A stretch of DNA of 64,000 nt from Loripinus fragilis (lineage: Eukaryota; Mollusca; Bivalvia; Lucinida; Lucinidae). Of the stretch, positions 53,266-63,762 are shown piece after piece. The stretch is taken from NCBI GenBank assembly GCA_964019695.1, contig OZ026515.1, positions 131,958,849 to 132,022,848 on the forward strand, given 5' to 3'. Each line of letters opens with the position of its first letter. Positions within the stretch are counted from its first letter, which is position 1. The notes beneath the pieces are model-generated. The model had not been told where the DNA came from and ran no database searches. It saw only the letters and a list, made by a program, of their open reading frames with translations. Both the position numbers and the translations under genes were made by a program.

Positions 53266-54451
53266 GCTCACTATAATAATACACCTAGAAGAGATATTCT
53301 GAGTCTCTGCCATTTTGGTATTTGTAACCAGGGCTTAAACTCGGAAACGGGGTACATCTTTTGCTTTCGCCTTTATTTGTCTTTGGTACTGAGAGCATTT
53401 GTCCTGATGAAAGGTCAATATATATATACTTTAGGACTTTGAAAACGTATCACCCAGCTTAAATCCTTTATCTTCTTACAAACCCTGAGCAGTTTAGCGG
53501 GATAATTGTTTTGTTCATATCATTGTCTGACCAATTTGTAGTGTGCCCTAGAAAATTCATAGTTTTAAATTTAGTTTAAGATATTGAAAAAAGTATCCGT
53601 TTTAAGACAGAGGTGGTCGATTTTAAAGGACATCAATTCAGCTGCAAGTTCACCCACGTTAGTTCTGATTCCTGACTTAACAGATATGCGTCCTGGATTT
53701 CTTTTACGATGACACATTTATCATTGAACACTTCTAAATGAATAGACAGTTCGATATGCTCAATCTAACACCCTTTTAAAGATATCGACATACCCCACCC
53801 ACTTTTATTACTATAGTCTAGCAATAAGATTCAACATCTACGACCTTTCAAAGTTTCATTTTTTCGTCCAATTTTATTGGAAGAGGCTAAGGGCATATAC
53901 AAATGACAGATTATTCATAAATTTTACTTGTATCACGTTTCTTTTGTATTGTGCAAGTGACGTAAACTTTTAAGACGTTCTCGATCACGTGACAGCATAT
54001 CTTCTGCCATGATTTACATCAAAACGTCTCCCCCCCCCCTCCCCTGATTGTCAGTGTAAGTAGTCAATATCAGTAATGAAAGTGTGCATAAAGGTAGCTT
54101 ATGGAGATGTTTCTGAAAAGGTGCTGTAAATTGATGTCCAAATTTGACTTTTATTTTCAAAATATTGAAATTATCAATTACTTTTAATTAAAAAAAGTTT
54201 ATAAACTGCGTTGCTGGCTATGGTATCATACACGCAACAGTTTAAACACAATAATAATAATTAAAGCTTCAATTGACTTTGCAAAATGATGCTGGATGCT
54301 GTATGTACCCATGTGATGCCATCAGCAGTGTCGCGTTATAGTGCAATCAAATTTACGACGGACCAATTCTGGGTTGCACATTAAAACCTGCGAGTAACAT
54401 TTCAACCGCATATACGGTTTGCAAGAAAAGTGCAAAAATATGGTGATGCTA
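53266..54451. other. No gene recognised
   Basis: AT-rich DNA with a C-rich run near 54030-54042. No frame or repeat is supported. Confidence 0.45.

Positions 54452-54484
<33 letters not shown>
54452..54484. repeat. (TA)n microsatellite
   Basis: Runs directly into the left arm of the fold-back. A second (TA)n tract lies at about 55031-55060 on the other side. Confidence 0.9.
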
Positions 54485-54489
<5 letters not shown>

Positions 54490-54941
54490 GGATATAAATC
54501 AAAAAACAGTGCTAAAATTTTTTGAAACTAAGCGCTTTCGGCTTTCGCCTTCATCAGAGTTTCAAGACACACTACATTAGATGGATAGTTATCAAAATAT
54601 AACTATATACATGAATTATGTGATTATTTACGCCCAAAAAGGGCCCAGTCTTATGCCTGGATTTTCACAAATATGACTGCACAATATTTCTGAATTAGAG
54701 GCTGGGCCCTTTTTGGGCGTAAATATAATTCAGAAATATTGTGCAGTCATATTTGTGAAAATCCAGGCATAAGACTGGGCCCTTTTTGGGCGTAAATAAT
54801 CACATAATTCATGTATATAGTTATATTTTGATAACTATCCATCTAATGTAGTGTGTCTTGAAACTCTGATGAAGGCGAAAGCCGAAAGCGCTTAGTTTCA
54901 AAAAATTTTAGCACTGTTTTTTGATTTATATCCGTTTATAT
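54482..54941. mobile_element. Fold-back with 216-bp perfect arms
   Basis: Arms 54482-54697 and 54726-54941 are inverted copies without a mismatch that I can find. The 28-base spacer contains GGGCCCTTTTTGGGCGTAAA, itself a further copy of a segment of the right arm. The arms include CTGATGA...GAAA, described separately. No coding capacity. Perfect identity implies recent formation, recent conversion between arms, or an assembly artefact. Confidence 0.92.
54858..54901 (+). ncRNA. Hammerhead-ribozyme-like core (candidate)
   Basis: On the plus strand: TTGAAACT (54858-54865), CTGATGA (54866-54872), a GGC-GAAA-GCC stem-loop preceded by one extra A, GAAA (54884-54887), GCGCTT, then AGTTTCAA. The CUGAUGA and GAAA core boxes are exact. 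TTGAAACT and AGTTTCAA can pair as stem I. GCGC is self-complementary and could form a minimal stem III in a dimer, with CUU or UUA as the cleavage triplet. The reverse complement in the left arm (54522-54565) puts the same motif on the minus strand. Minimal hammerheads are known in Penelope-like elements. Function is inferred, and the extra A after CUGAUGA weakens it. Confidence 0.4.
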
Positions 54942-55026
54942 TTATTTCTCAAATCAATTTAGCATCCTTTACTGGATCCAGTGCCACAGGAAAGATATCT
55001 CGTTTGGTGCATTAGCCTATTTCTCA

Positions 55027-55062
<36 letters not shown>

Positions 55063-55104
55063 TTTAAACCCAAAGTAACTTCACACTGTTAATCTACATA
55101 CGTT

Positions 55105-55926
55105 TTGCAGGTATCGGTGAGATATATATACTCATGTCCAATGCCTAATACAACGCTCTGCAATAGTAAAATCCAGTACATGCTTGGCCATTTCAGTTTT
55201 CTGCCACCCTCTCAAAATGTAAAATTAGGTGTCAACTTCTTTTTGTTGAAATGGAGGAACGAGTCTGATGTTTATTGTTACATCAAAATGTGTGTAAGAG
55301 TCTAAAGGCAAAGGTTTTGGTTTAGATTTTCCTTGTAACTCAAGTTCCTTCATTTTAAACTCAAATAGTATTTTTTTCTTTTTCAATTTCAGTACTTTTT
55401 TCTGTTTCTAGCCTTAATTGCTGTTCATTTTCTTCAGTCTCTAGCCTTAATTTCTCATGTTTAAAATTTTCTCTTTCCATTTCTCTTTGTTTTTCCTTCT
55501 CTCGTTATTCCGTTTCAATGTTTTGTCTTAACAACCTATCTTCTCTTTCTAATGTTTCCAACCTTATTCTACCCTCTCGCTCTTCTTTCTCACGTCTAAA
55601 TCTCTCTTCACGCTCTGCATTTTTTACCCTTATTCTGTTCTCATGTTATACCCTTATTTTTCCATCTCAACTTACCTTTTAATTTCTAATTCCCTCAACT
55701 GCAAATCAGTCTGTGTAACCAGAATCTGAGATGTGGCTGAGGAATCAAATATTACTTCATCCACAAAGAACTGAATGAGAATATTCTTAATTTCGTGTTT
55801 TAGCATAGTCTTTTTGACATTGGGTAGGCCATAATGATCAGAAATGTCTAATAGATCAGACTTTTTTGCCAAGCTTAACAGATCCTGAGAAGGCGACGCA
55901 GTAAAATCACTAAGTTTGAATGCCAT
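55105..55926 (-). pseudogene. LTR-retrotransposon gag remnant
   Basis: Gag proteins of LTR retrotransposons assemble the particle in which reverse transcription occurs. The frame starts at ATG 55926 (MAFKLSDFTASPSQDLLSLA), stays open for 84 codons to QLRELEIKR, then meets a TAA. Beyond it a charged coiled-coil stretch continues in broken frames (RLETLEREDRLLRQNIE; EKLRLETEENEQQLRLE), then FKMKELELQGKSKPKPLPLD near 55310. THFDV...IRLVPPFQQKEVD and HFERVAEN...LKWP follow at about 55290-55170, typical of gag capsid-like domains. Stops and frameshifts show decay. An alternative is a first exon, since AAAAG|GTAAGT fits a splice donor, but the continuing homology argues for gag. Confidence 0.75.
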
Positions 55927-56006
55927 ATTTGCATTCTGCTCGCTTTAGCCAGTAAAACAGCAAACAGTAAAAAAATTCAATCTAATTGGGTGCAGAAGAA
56001 TTTTCA

Positions 56007-56024
56007 ATCCCGGACAAACCCCCA
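56007..56024 (-). other. tRNA-Pro-type primer-binding site
   Basis: On the minus strand TGGGGGTTTGTCCGGGAT lies 81 bases upstream of the gag ATG. It differs at two positions from the tRNA-Pro primer-binding sequence used by many LTR retroelements. This fixes the orientation of the element and predicts that a 5' LTR begins just beyond 56027. Confidence 0.75.
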
Positions 56025-56569
56025 TTTTGTGCTAGGTGACCGGCGTAACTAGAAAAGAATTCATTTGGTTGGTTGGTTTTGTTGCTTTACGTCCCAAGTC
56101 AACAGCTATGGTCATTGCGGGACGGTCAGTTCACCTAACCACACTTTTTCCTGGGCAGGCTTGAACAAGCGGTTAACCAGTAATTTGTGCACATACTTTC
56201 GCTTGTAACTGACAGCAACCCTTCTTGAATGAATCAGCGGAAGGAAAAGAATTCAGGAAACCAAAATTTGGTATTTAGAAAATTAGCAAAAAGCACCTTT
56301 AAAATTTATTAAAATTAACAAAATTATGATTTACAAATGCAAAATATATCAAAGAAAGTCGAATTTACATTACCTTATATGTCTAAACTGCCCCTCAGAA
56401 TATTTATCAACACAAGTCTTTCAGCAGTTTCTGATCCCCAAATTTTAAAGTTAATTCAAAATGAACACTTAGTCCGAATCCAACACTGAATGTCACAAAG
56501 TAATCCAGAAAGAATAAGTCAAACACAAATTATTCCATATATAATAAGACAGATTTCCAGCACAAAAGG
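56025..56569. other. Possible LTR remnant and short repeat
   Basis: If a 5' LTR survives it should start near 56027, but I see no second copy in the window to delimit it. TTGGTTGGTTGGTTTTGTTG and TTACGTCCCAAGTCAACAGC near 56067-56106 belong to a short dispersed repeat also touched at 39.8 kb. Confidence 0.35.
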
Positions 56570-57413
56570 TTTCGTTTAACATTGGGTTAAAAACTCTCCT
56601 GCAACAAGACATATCAGAACCTATATTTTATGGCGATTTAGTTTATAAATTCAAATGAATTGGTGGAAAACCTAATTTTAGTGATCAATTCAAAAAGATA
56701 GCAAAACGTTATATAAGGGTTGGATATAACTTGGATATCATGCGACAGTCTGCATGCCTAGTTTTAAATCCAACTAGGTTTACAGCTATGGTTTCCTCTT
56801 TAATTGCACGACGGTGGGTCAGGCCTCAGACACTATGACGGCTCTGACATAATGCATTAATCGGTGGGTTGGTGCCTGATACTTATCTGTAGCTAGACCC
56901 ACCGTGGCTCAACTTGAGGTTTTCTTTAACTCTGTCTATCTGTGAGTCATGAGCCTTTTTCTTTGTTTCATCATGGTGTGTTAATTTGATTAGAGTGTTT
57001 CTCCATGATTATGCATTGTATTAGTTAGGTGTCCTCCATGCGAGCTGAACATTTCTTGTACTTCAACAACAGCAGAATCTAGGGCGAAGATTTGGTACCA
57101 GTAAAATGCATTTAAGCCCCCCGGTGGCTTAGGCTGCTGTCCGTTCTAAGGCGGTGGTTTTTTGTTGTTGACTTTTTGTTTATTGTTACTCCCATTGTGG
57201 GAGTCTGTAATTGTTCTATGTTTTGTTGTACGTTACTTTATGTCCATTCTAGTATTGCAATCATCTTGATGGGGAAGAGAGAGCTGGTTGCTTTGCTTAA
57301 TTTGTCTTCCTGGTGTCTCGTGATGGTTGAGCGGCTCTTCCCCGAGGTGCCATGGGGTTGTCTGTGATTTGTGATTGTGGTATTTCCTGATCATACTCAC
57401 TTACTATTTTTGA
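56570..57413 (+). pseudogene. Family A retroelement: RT C-terminus plus 3' region
   Basis: Coding remnant from about 56577: NIGLKTLLQQDISEPIFYGD, LVYKFK followed by an in-frame TGA, then GGKPNFSDQFKKIAKRY, RVGYNLDIMRQSACLVLNP. A frameshift follows near the RASDSMTAL-type end. The same protein occurs at 61955-62510 and, as a diverged relative, at 42961-43847. After the coding end comes a ~500-base 3' region (TAGACCCACCGTGGCTCAAC, CCCCGGTGGCTTAGG, CTGTCCGTTCTAAGGCGG, GTCTTCCTGGTGTCTCGTG) ending CCTGATCATACTCACTTAC. It lacks most of the reverse transcriptase, so it is a 5'-truncated dead copy that ties the non-coding tails elsewhere to a coding retroelement. Confidence 0.78.
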
Positions 57414-58354
57414 CTGTTAAATGGTGAAATTATTCCAAAGATTCCCTTATGAAAATTTACTCTTATATATACGTTTTAAGAAAGCTCCAGAATAATTGGA
57501 AAGAACTATGATATCATTTGCTATAAATTTCTCACTGTTTCTACTTACTTCTAGAACTTGCGCAAAGCTTCTATAGGCATGAAAGAGGAAATTCTAGATT
57601 TTCTCCAAGATTCCAGAATATTCTATGATAGAATGTTTTTAATTTCTGGATGATTAGTCATTTTATCTAGAAAAGTCTAGCGATTAAAGTAAATAACTTG
57701 TTTACCATGAACATCTTGGTCAACAGAAACCAAGTAAACAATATATCAAACAAATAAACATCATACATGTTATACAAGGATGATGCTTGTTGATAAAAAT
57801 GAAGCAATCTCTTTCCAGAAATGTCCATGGAACGCTTTATGTAAAAATACTCCTTTCTTCAAAATCAAATTTTTAGGTGAATTTTTCAATCAAGCACCAC
57901 AACAGCATAATTTCTGTACAGTCAAAAGCCTTTTAATGTTGCAGAACTCATTAGGTTACGCTATTAACAAACTTGAAATATTCTACAGGGTTCCAGAAAA
58001 AATAGTCATTTTCGAGAAAATAAAAGAAAATAAAAAAAACGATTCATGAACATAAGCAGCGATGGTTTTTTTATCCAAAACTTTGACTATCTTTGCAAAA
58101 ACGGCAAAAGAAACTGGATTTCTCCCTTAATGTCTTGTGAAAAGCATTACTTGTCTATTGGACAGGGCTTAACATTATAACCTATGGAAAATTATCAGGT
58201 GTTCCTTTAATTATTTTCAGCAGTGTAATTTCCTGACAGTCACAACTTTTGTCGTCTGCTCTTTCGTCTACTTATGTACTTAGGTAGCTTATACTGCAAG
58301 CAATAGGGGCCGCGAAAAGGCAACTCTCTTGTCAGCAATCTGACCAGGGCTCAT
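57414..58354. other. No gene recognised
   Basis: An 89-codon plus frame (57780-58049) contains no recognisable motif. CTAGA/TCTAG-rich DNA near 57590-57690. Nothing else. Confidence 0.4.
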
Positions 58355-58570
58355 AATGTTTTTTTATGTTTTTGTTCTGTCTTGTGTTTGCTATGTCTTT
58401 GTGCGCGTCTGTTTATATGTGCTTTGTGGTCACCTGCTGGGAAAGGGCTGACCTCTTGGCTCTCGTTTGAGGCGTCTGCTGTGATTTTGTCACTTTCCCA
58501 TTGGTATCCTGGGTCAGGTGTGATACTTGATTGTATCGATTCCTGATCTTTGCACCCTTTCTTACTTTTT
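58355..58570 (+). repeat. Family B retroelement tail fragment
   Basis: GTGCGCGTCTGTTTATATGT, GGTCACCTGCTGGGAAAGGG, TCCCATTGGTATCCTGGGTC and the terminal CTTTGCACCCTTTCTTACTT match the end of family B. Confidence 0.75.
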
Positions 58571-59014
58571 CTATGATATAAAATATCACTTGACTATATG
58601 CAGCAGACGTAAAAAGCATATTGTATGTTCAGGACAAAATATTGGTAGGATAAGAAGGGGTTATACTAGCGTTCTTGTCTTTTGCCCGCTCCACAAACTA
58701 TGAAGACGTCAGACAATCCAAATATCTATTACCAACGATGGCAATGTAATACCAACAACCGCAGTTGAATTATTTCAATATTTGTTTTTAGCTTAATTTG
58801 TTTAACACCTTCCTCCGATTCAAATTACTTTCTGCTGTTTGAAAACCAATTTTATAACACATAATCTCGTTCAAGTTTCGAAATAAAGCTCTCGTGACCT
58901 TGAGGCGTCTTCAAATATGGGCCCAGTGGACATTAATTGCTCTCGACAATGTCTTACTGACCCAAACCAAGGACTACTTTACCATGCTGAGTTGACCTAT
59001 GTAAATCAATCGTA
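58571..59014. other. No gene recognised
   Basis: No frame or repeat is supported. Confidence 0.4.
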
Positions 59015-59105
59015 TCATAATATGACGTCGCGTTTTGGAGTGATATAACGGCATGCATTAAAATCTGGTAACGTTATGTATTGACGGCCGTAATAACGTC
59101 GCATA
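59015..59105 (-). repeat. Hairpin repeat R1, end fragment
   Basis: ATATGACGTCGCGTTTTGGA followed by GTGATATAACGGCATGCATT matches the GACGTC end of R1. The hairpin and the open-frame part are missing. Confidence 0.55.
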
Positions 59106-60720
59106 TATATGGCACAAAACATTGTTTCACTAAATACTTGCGTTTCTAAGAATAGAATAGAGAACTCCATCTTAGAGAAACCGCCCTTATATTGGACTTA
59201 TATACGAAGAGGTACCGTATTTCAGTACATACAGGTGACTAGGTGCATAGCTAAAACTTTGCATACTTTCGCGTATACGCAACTTGCCATCACTGATTCT
59301 GATGTTTCCTACATTCTACATCGTAACAATGTTTAACCTGATGGGTAAGAAAATAGAAGCATTTTTACGCTCAAAATACTTGCTTCTAAAGTCATATTTA
59401 TAACAAATATACGTCTAAGTTTTGACAATTTAAGGCAAAATGAGCGACTTGAAGGATCACGTTTTACTGAAATGGGAAAGCATGTTGTAAAATAAATGAT
59501 TTATTGGTGTGATGAAGCAGACCATTATAGACATTTTACCGAACAATGGTGTTACCGTACCATTATATATTTTGGCTGCAGTTTATACGCCTAATTATAA
59601 TCAAGTGTTGCTATATTCGAATCATAATGTCTTAATGTAACTTCAAATACTGCTGAGTTCTATTTTGCCAGGAAATTTATCGCAAATAGATATTAGGCTA
59701 AGTGAACAGTAACTATAAATTTACCAGATTTCTGTTATAAATTTTAGTCAACCAGAACATGTAAACACTTTGTAAACTAATGAGTTTGGTACAAAGAGAA
59801 TACGAGGTGGTTCATTGGGCATATCAAGGGGTAAATTGTTAGAATGTTCAAATAAAGATGTACTTCAGTCACTGAAAAATGTTTTATCCTAGCAAACAGT
59901 GCAGTCCCTGATAAATGCCGCATCGTGTGATATTTCATTTTGGTCTTCACTGTATGCCGACTAACAACATGAGGAGCTGGTACCTATATAAAGTATAACT
60001 TATGGCGGATAATCTTCAATGTAGAAAAGGGAGCACATACGTAATACTTGTAGGTTATACAAGGGTAAAATGAAGATTCGATTTTCGCGAAAGATGGTAA
60101 CATCCACCAAGCTCCAATCTGTGTTATGGTGCCGGAAGGGTACCACCATCGGATAATGACTTACTTTGGTTTAGGCATTTTATTTATTTTAATACTGTTT
60201 TATTGATATTTTATTATAATTTTAGAAGTTCCTGGCTTTAACAATATGGTGTGGCTCTTTTTTTTTCTTAATTCAATTATTCTTAATGCTGTATACTCAT
60301 ATTTTCAGTATAATTTAGGCCACAGACCTGTTATTGTCACAAAGGGTACTGAATGGCTCAAAAGCGGGGTAGAAGCTAAGCACTATATTTAAGTTGTAAA
60401 GTGCTTCCTGATTGGTCAATAATAAACATACGGTTTTAATTAGGCTGCACGTTTAGAAACAACATGGCACTGCTTTTGTTGATTTAATTTACAGGTGTGG
60501 CTTAGAAAAAATGACCTTGCATATTGTTATTTTTAAATAAAATGCTCCTCCCATGTAGGGTGCCATCTTCAGGGGCCAAAAAGTGGTAAAACATGACAGT
60601 CGCTGGAGTATCTAATTCTTATTATTGATTGAACTTGGTCCAATCTGTAATACTATGATAGCCTCATTGTGATTTAAGAGTTGTGAAGACCACAACTTAC
60701 TTACAAGCTAAAATGGAGGT
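59106..60720. other. No gene; one M3 copy
   Basis: An M3-type palindrome lies at about 59900-59965 (AGCAAACAGTGCAGTCCCTG to TGGTCTTCACTG). The remainder is AT-rich with short frames only. Confidence 0.45.
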
Positions 60721-61167
60721 CTATGGAAAAATACAGGCCTGTGTCCATTTAACAACGTTATTGGCAAAATGGTCCAAAATCGCCATAGACAAATGGTCCA
60801 AATCGACGTCCTCTTTCGTTTTCGTCTGAACCATGAAATGCCCAGACCGTCTGTTATTCACTTTCGCATCCATATTTAGCCAATTACAACAGTTGAGCGT
60901 TGCTTGGTCACAAGCCTGACGATACATTAAAACAGTTTTCCTTTTACCACAGGTATCACAAAGCTGCCTTTGAATGCATTGGCCAAAATACAACGATTCA
61001 TGGACATCATAAACTGATAGACAAGATAGTAAAATTGCTATACCTGTTTGTGAGTCTGGTTCTCGTTGCATATGCGAGCAGCTAGTGCATTGGTTAGTCT
61101 TTACAGACGCACATTCTTGCCTCGTACTCACAAAAATAAAAGATGATAAAATGGAACTTGCTATCAA
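60721..61167 (-). CDS. Uncharacterised 148-codon cysteine-rich frame
   Basis: The longest frame not explained by a repeat. From the first ATG (61167) it encodes 148 residues with a cysteine-rich middle (TNQCTSCSHMQ; GQCIQRQLCDTCGKRK; QATLNCCNW) including a C-x2-C pair. I do not recognise the family. No signal peptide or membrane segment is obvious. A TGACCAATGCA-type acceptor and a GTAAGT just after the stop are the only splice-like hints, and neither is convincing. Overlapping frames on the plus strand (60900-61306) reduce confidence. It may be an exon, a decayed gene, or chance. Confidence 0.22.
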   Translation of the reverse strand: MIASSILSSFIFVSTRQECASVKTNQCTSCSHMQREPDSQTGIAILLSCLSVYDVHESLYFGQCIQRQLCDTCGKRKTVLMYRQACDQATLNCCNWLNMDAKVNNRRSGHFMVQTKTKEDVDLDHLSMAILDHFANNVVKWTQACIFP

Positions 61168-61684
61168 ATCTTATAGATGCGCATGGACGTCATTTAAATG
61201 GTTACTTTGCGCGTATATAAGTAGAATTAAGTACCACTATCATATTACAGTCTTATTTGCTTTCAAGCCATTACCGATGAAAGCGAATCCTCACTTAGTA
61301 ATTTGATTACTGTCAGGTTCAATAGGTGTTTTTCTCAAGCCAGTAAAATGCCCGCTAGAACGTATAAGCGTTGTCCATTATAATTCTTTTATACTCAAAA
61401 GGATCAAAGATTGTCTATTATTTATGCACTAGCTTTCAATATATTTTGTGCCTCACCTGACAATGAACTGGCACTAATGCCTGTTTCAGAAATAAATAAA
61501 AGGTCAATGAAAGATTAAAAAGTGATAATTGCTGACTTTCTGAGTTGTTTTCATATATGTAAAGAAGTAGATACAAGCATGGGGCTAATCCACATCTAAG
61601 AAGTTGCCACGAGGGATAATAGCCTGAAACCTCTCTCAATAATCAGCGACATTAACTATACATTTGTTTACTAGTGTCTTCTGC
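61168..61684. other. No gene recognised
   Basis: No supported frame or repeat. Confidence 0.4.
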
Positions 61685-61801
61685 TTATAACTTTTGCAAA
61701 CAGTTTGTGACCATATCAGGCTCCACTAAACATCGGGTCTATGGCATCACAGAAAGATGTTTTCAAAAGGTTAATTAAAACCAAAAATCAGCAGACGACA
61801 T
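61685..61801. repeat. MITE family M1, partial copy
   Basis: TTTGCAAACAGTTTGTGACC and a CAGGCTCCACTAAACATCGG core are followed by TTTTCAAAAGG and ATCAGCAGACGAC, the right half of M1. Confidence 0.55.
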
Positions 61802-61949
61802 TAAGCGTGTATTACGTTGTAGACAAAGAGTTAAGAGTACTTTAGAAAGTATTCAATGACCCCACTTAGTCTTCCGTTAAATAAGGCGAATTCTTCTGAT
61901 AATGAAGCCCCGTTCTGGACTTCGACTTGTCCACGACGAATGGTTAAAG

Positions 61950-62512
61950 TTTAATCATTAGTTTATGGTAAACAGGATGATTTAATTTGAAATAGTTAAT
62001 TTACCATTTCTTGATGGAGATGTTCCTTGCTCCCCTTCAAATGGTGTATATATTTCGCAGCGTATTCGTTTTGCGAGAGTGGGTTCTTATGTTTATGACT
62101 TCAACAACAGAGACCTATTTTTGACTGCTAAGTTATCAAAACAAGGTTATAGATATCATAAAGGTCGAAATGCATTTTCTAAATTCCACCACAGACACTC
62201 AGAGTTAATTGTTAAATACAACATTGGTTTAAAACTCTTCTGCAACAGGGCATATAAGAACCTATAAGTTATGGTGATTTGTTTATAACTTCTAAAGAAT
62301 TTTTGGGAAACCTAATTTTAGTGATCAATTCAAAAATATTATCAAACGTTATAAAAAAAACGTTGGATATAAATTTGATATCATGCGACTGTCTGCATGC
62401 CTGGTTGTAAACCCAATAACAGTTTAAAGCTATTGTTTTCTTCATTAGTTGCACGACGGGTGGTCAGGCCTCAAACTCAATGACGGCTCTGACGTAAAGC
62501 TTTAATCGGTAA
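61950..62512 (+). pseudogene. Reverse-transcriptase C-terminal remnant, family A
   Basis: After a frameshift near 61985 the frame reads EIVNLPFLDGDVPCSPSNGV, YISQRIRFARVGSYVYDFNN, then KLSKQGYRYHKGRNAFSKFH and KYNIGLK (to about 62235). Downstream, in shifted frames, YGDL, then DIMRLSACLVVNPIT and GQAS/SMTAL-like sequence follow, ending near 62512. FLD followed by a conserved R-rich and KQGYRYHK region resembles the thumb of Penelope-like reverse transcriptases, but the catalytic palm is missing. This copy extends further 5' than 56570 but lacks the 3' tail. It is a dead fragment. Confidence 0.7.
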
Positions 62513-62810
62513 GAGTAAAATGCTTCAACAACATCTGCTTGATTATTGTCAGAAAGAGACAATATGAAGTCTCTTTCATAAAAAAAAATCTGCCACAAGA
62601 GGAGCAATTCTACTTCTAAGACGCCGACTGTTGGGGGTGTTTCATAGATGTATATAAACACATCATTCAAAGATAATAGAATTCGTGATACACAGTCTTG
62701 TGTTATAACAAATGTCTACGATTTACTAAGGCAATCCTCATATGTCCTTAGATGTACGACAAAATGGACCTGCCATTTTATAGGCTTTACTTTCAATTGC
62801 GTACCTGCTA
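62513..62810. other. No gene recognised
   Basis: AT-rich spacer with short frames. Confidence 0.4.
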
Positions 62811-63015
62811 CAGTAAAACCTGTCTAAAACGGCCACTCAAAAATAGGCAAAATAAAAGTCCTAAAGACAGGCGGTGGATAAATGCAGGTCGAAAGTATTG
62901 CAGAATGCACTCTTGGAGCATTCTGCAATACATTAGACCTGCATTAAGCAAAAATCAGTCTCGAAAACCAATTTTTTGTCTTTTTGGGAGTGGCTGTTTT
63001 AGACAGGATTTACTG
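62811..63015. mobile_element. TA-flanked MITE with inner hairpin
   Basis: TIRs begin CAGTAAAACCTGTCTAAAAC on the left and, reverse-complemented, CAGTAAATCCTGTCTAAAAC on the right, continuing into GGCCACTC / AGCCACTC. TA lies at both junctions, as in Tc1/mariner-type MITEs. The interior (about 62884-62943) is a second hairpin: GTATTGCAGAATGC faces GCATTCTGCAATAC, and GCAGGTC faces GACCTGC. The 205-bp element encodes nothing. Confidence 0.88.
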
Positions 63016-63762
63016 TAGTTTTCATTTTTTCATTGATGATGGTATGCAAAAAGTGCCAGAACACGGCGAGATGTTTTTTTTACAAATGACTCGTTATATC
63101 TCTCACGTTTTGCACCAAGTAGCATATATATACTCCAAATGGTTCAACAAATTCCACGATGGCCGAATGTTGACATTTGTTCAGTAGCACGTAGGGAAAC
63201 TTGTTTCGGAATATTTTAAAGTGCAAATCTTTTTGTCTTTCCAGCCAATTAATTTGCTTCCTTCAATTCTTTTTATTGCAACTATAAGAATTACGTTATA
63301 CAATACATAATGAATTAAGCAAATATTTTGTATGTCTCAGTTTTACATTATCGCTCAAATCCATCAAGATATATGCAGTGGTTGCCAGAGAAATTGCAGG
63401 TAAACAAATGCAAAGGATTTCGTGTACATAACAGAACAGAAATTTTATTAGACGTAAACTATACCGTTTCTTGTATATCCTATTAATCTAAACATTGAGT
63501 AGTATTGGTCACATAAAGTTTTGATATGATACTCTTTGATAACAATAGAGTATGTTGAATGGCTTAAATAACATGTACATGTCGGGTGACATGTGTGGTC
63601 ATATTCATAAATTAAGAATCTTTAGTCACTAAAAGCAAAGACAAGCCTGTTGAAACCATTTAAATATGCAACGAGTCTCCCCTCTCTCTCTCTCTCTCAC
63701 TCTCACTCTCTCTCTCTCTATCTCTCTCTCTCAAAGCATATAGTCCAGCTCAAGGAATATTT
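63016..63762. other. No gene; (TC)n tract
   Basis: A TC-rich microsatellite lies at about 63676-63732. Otherwise no supported feature. Confidence 0.5.
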
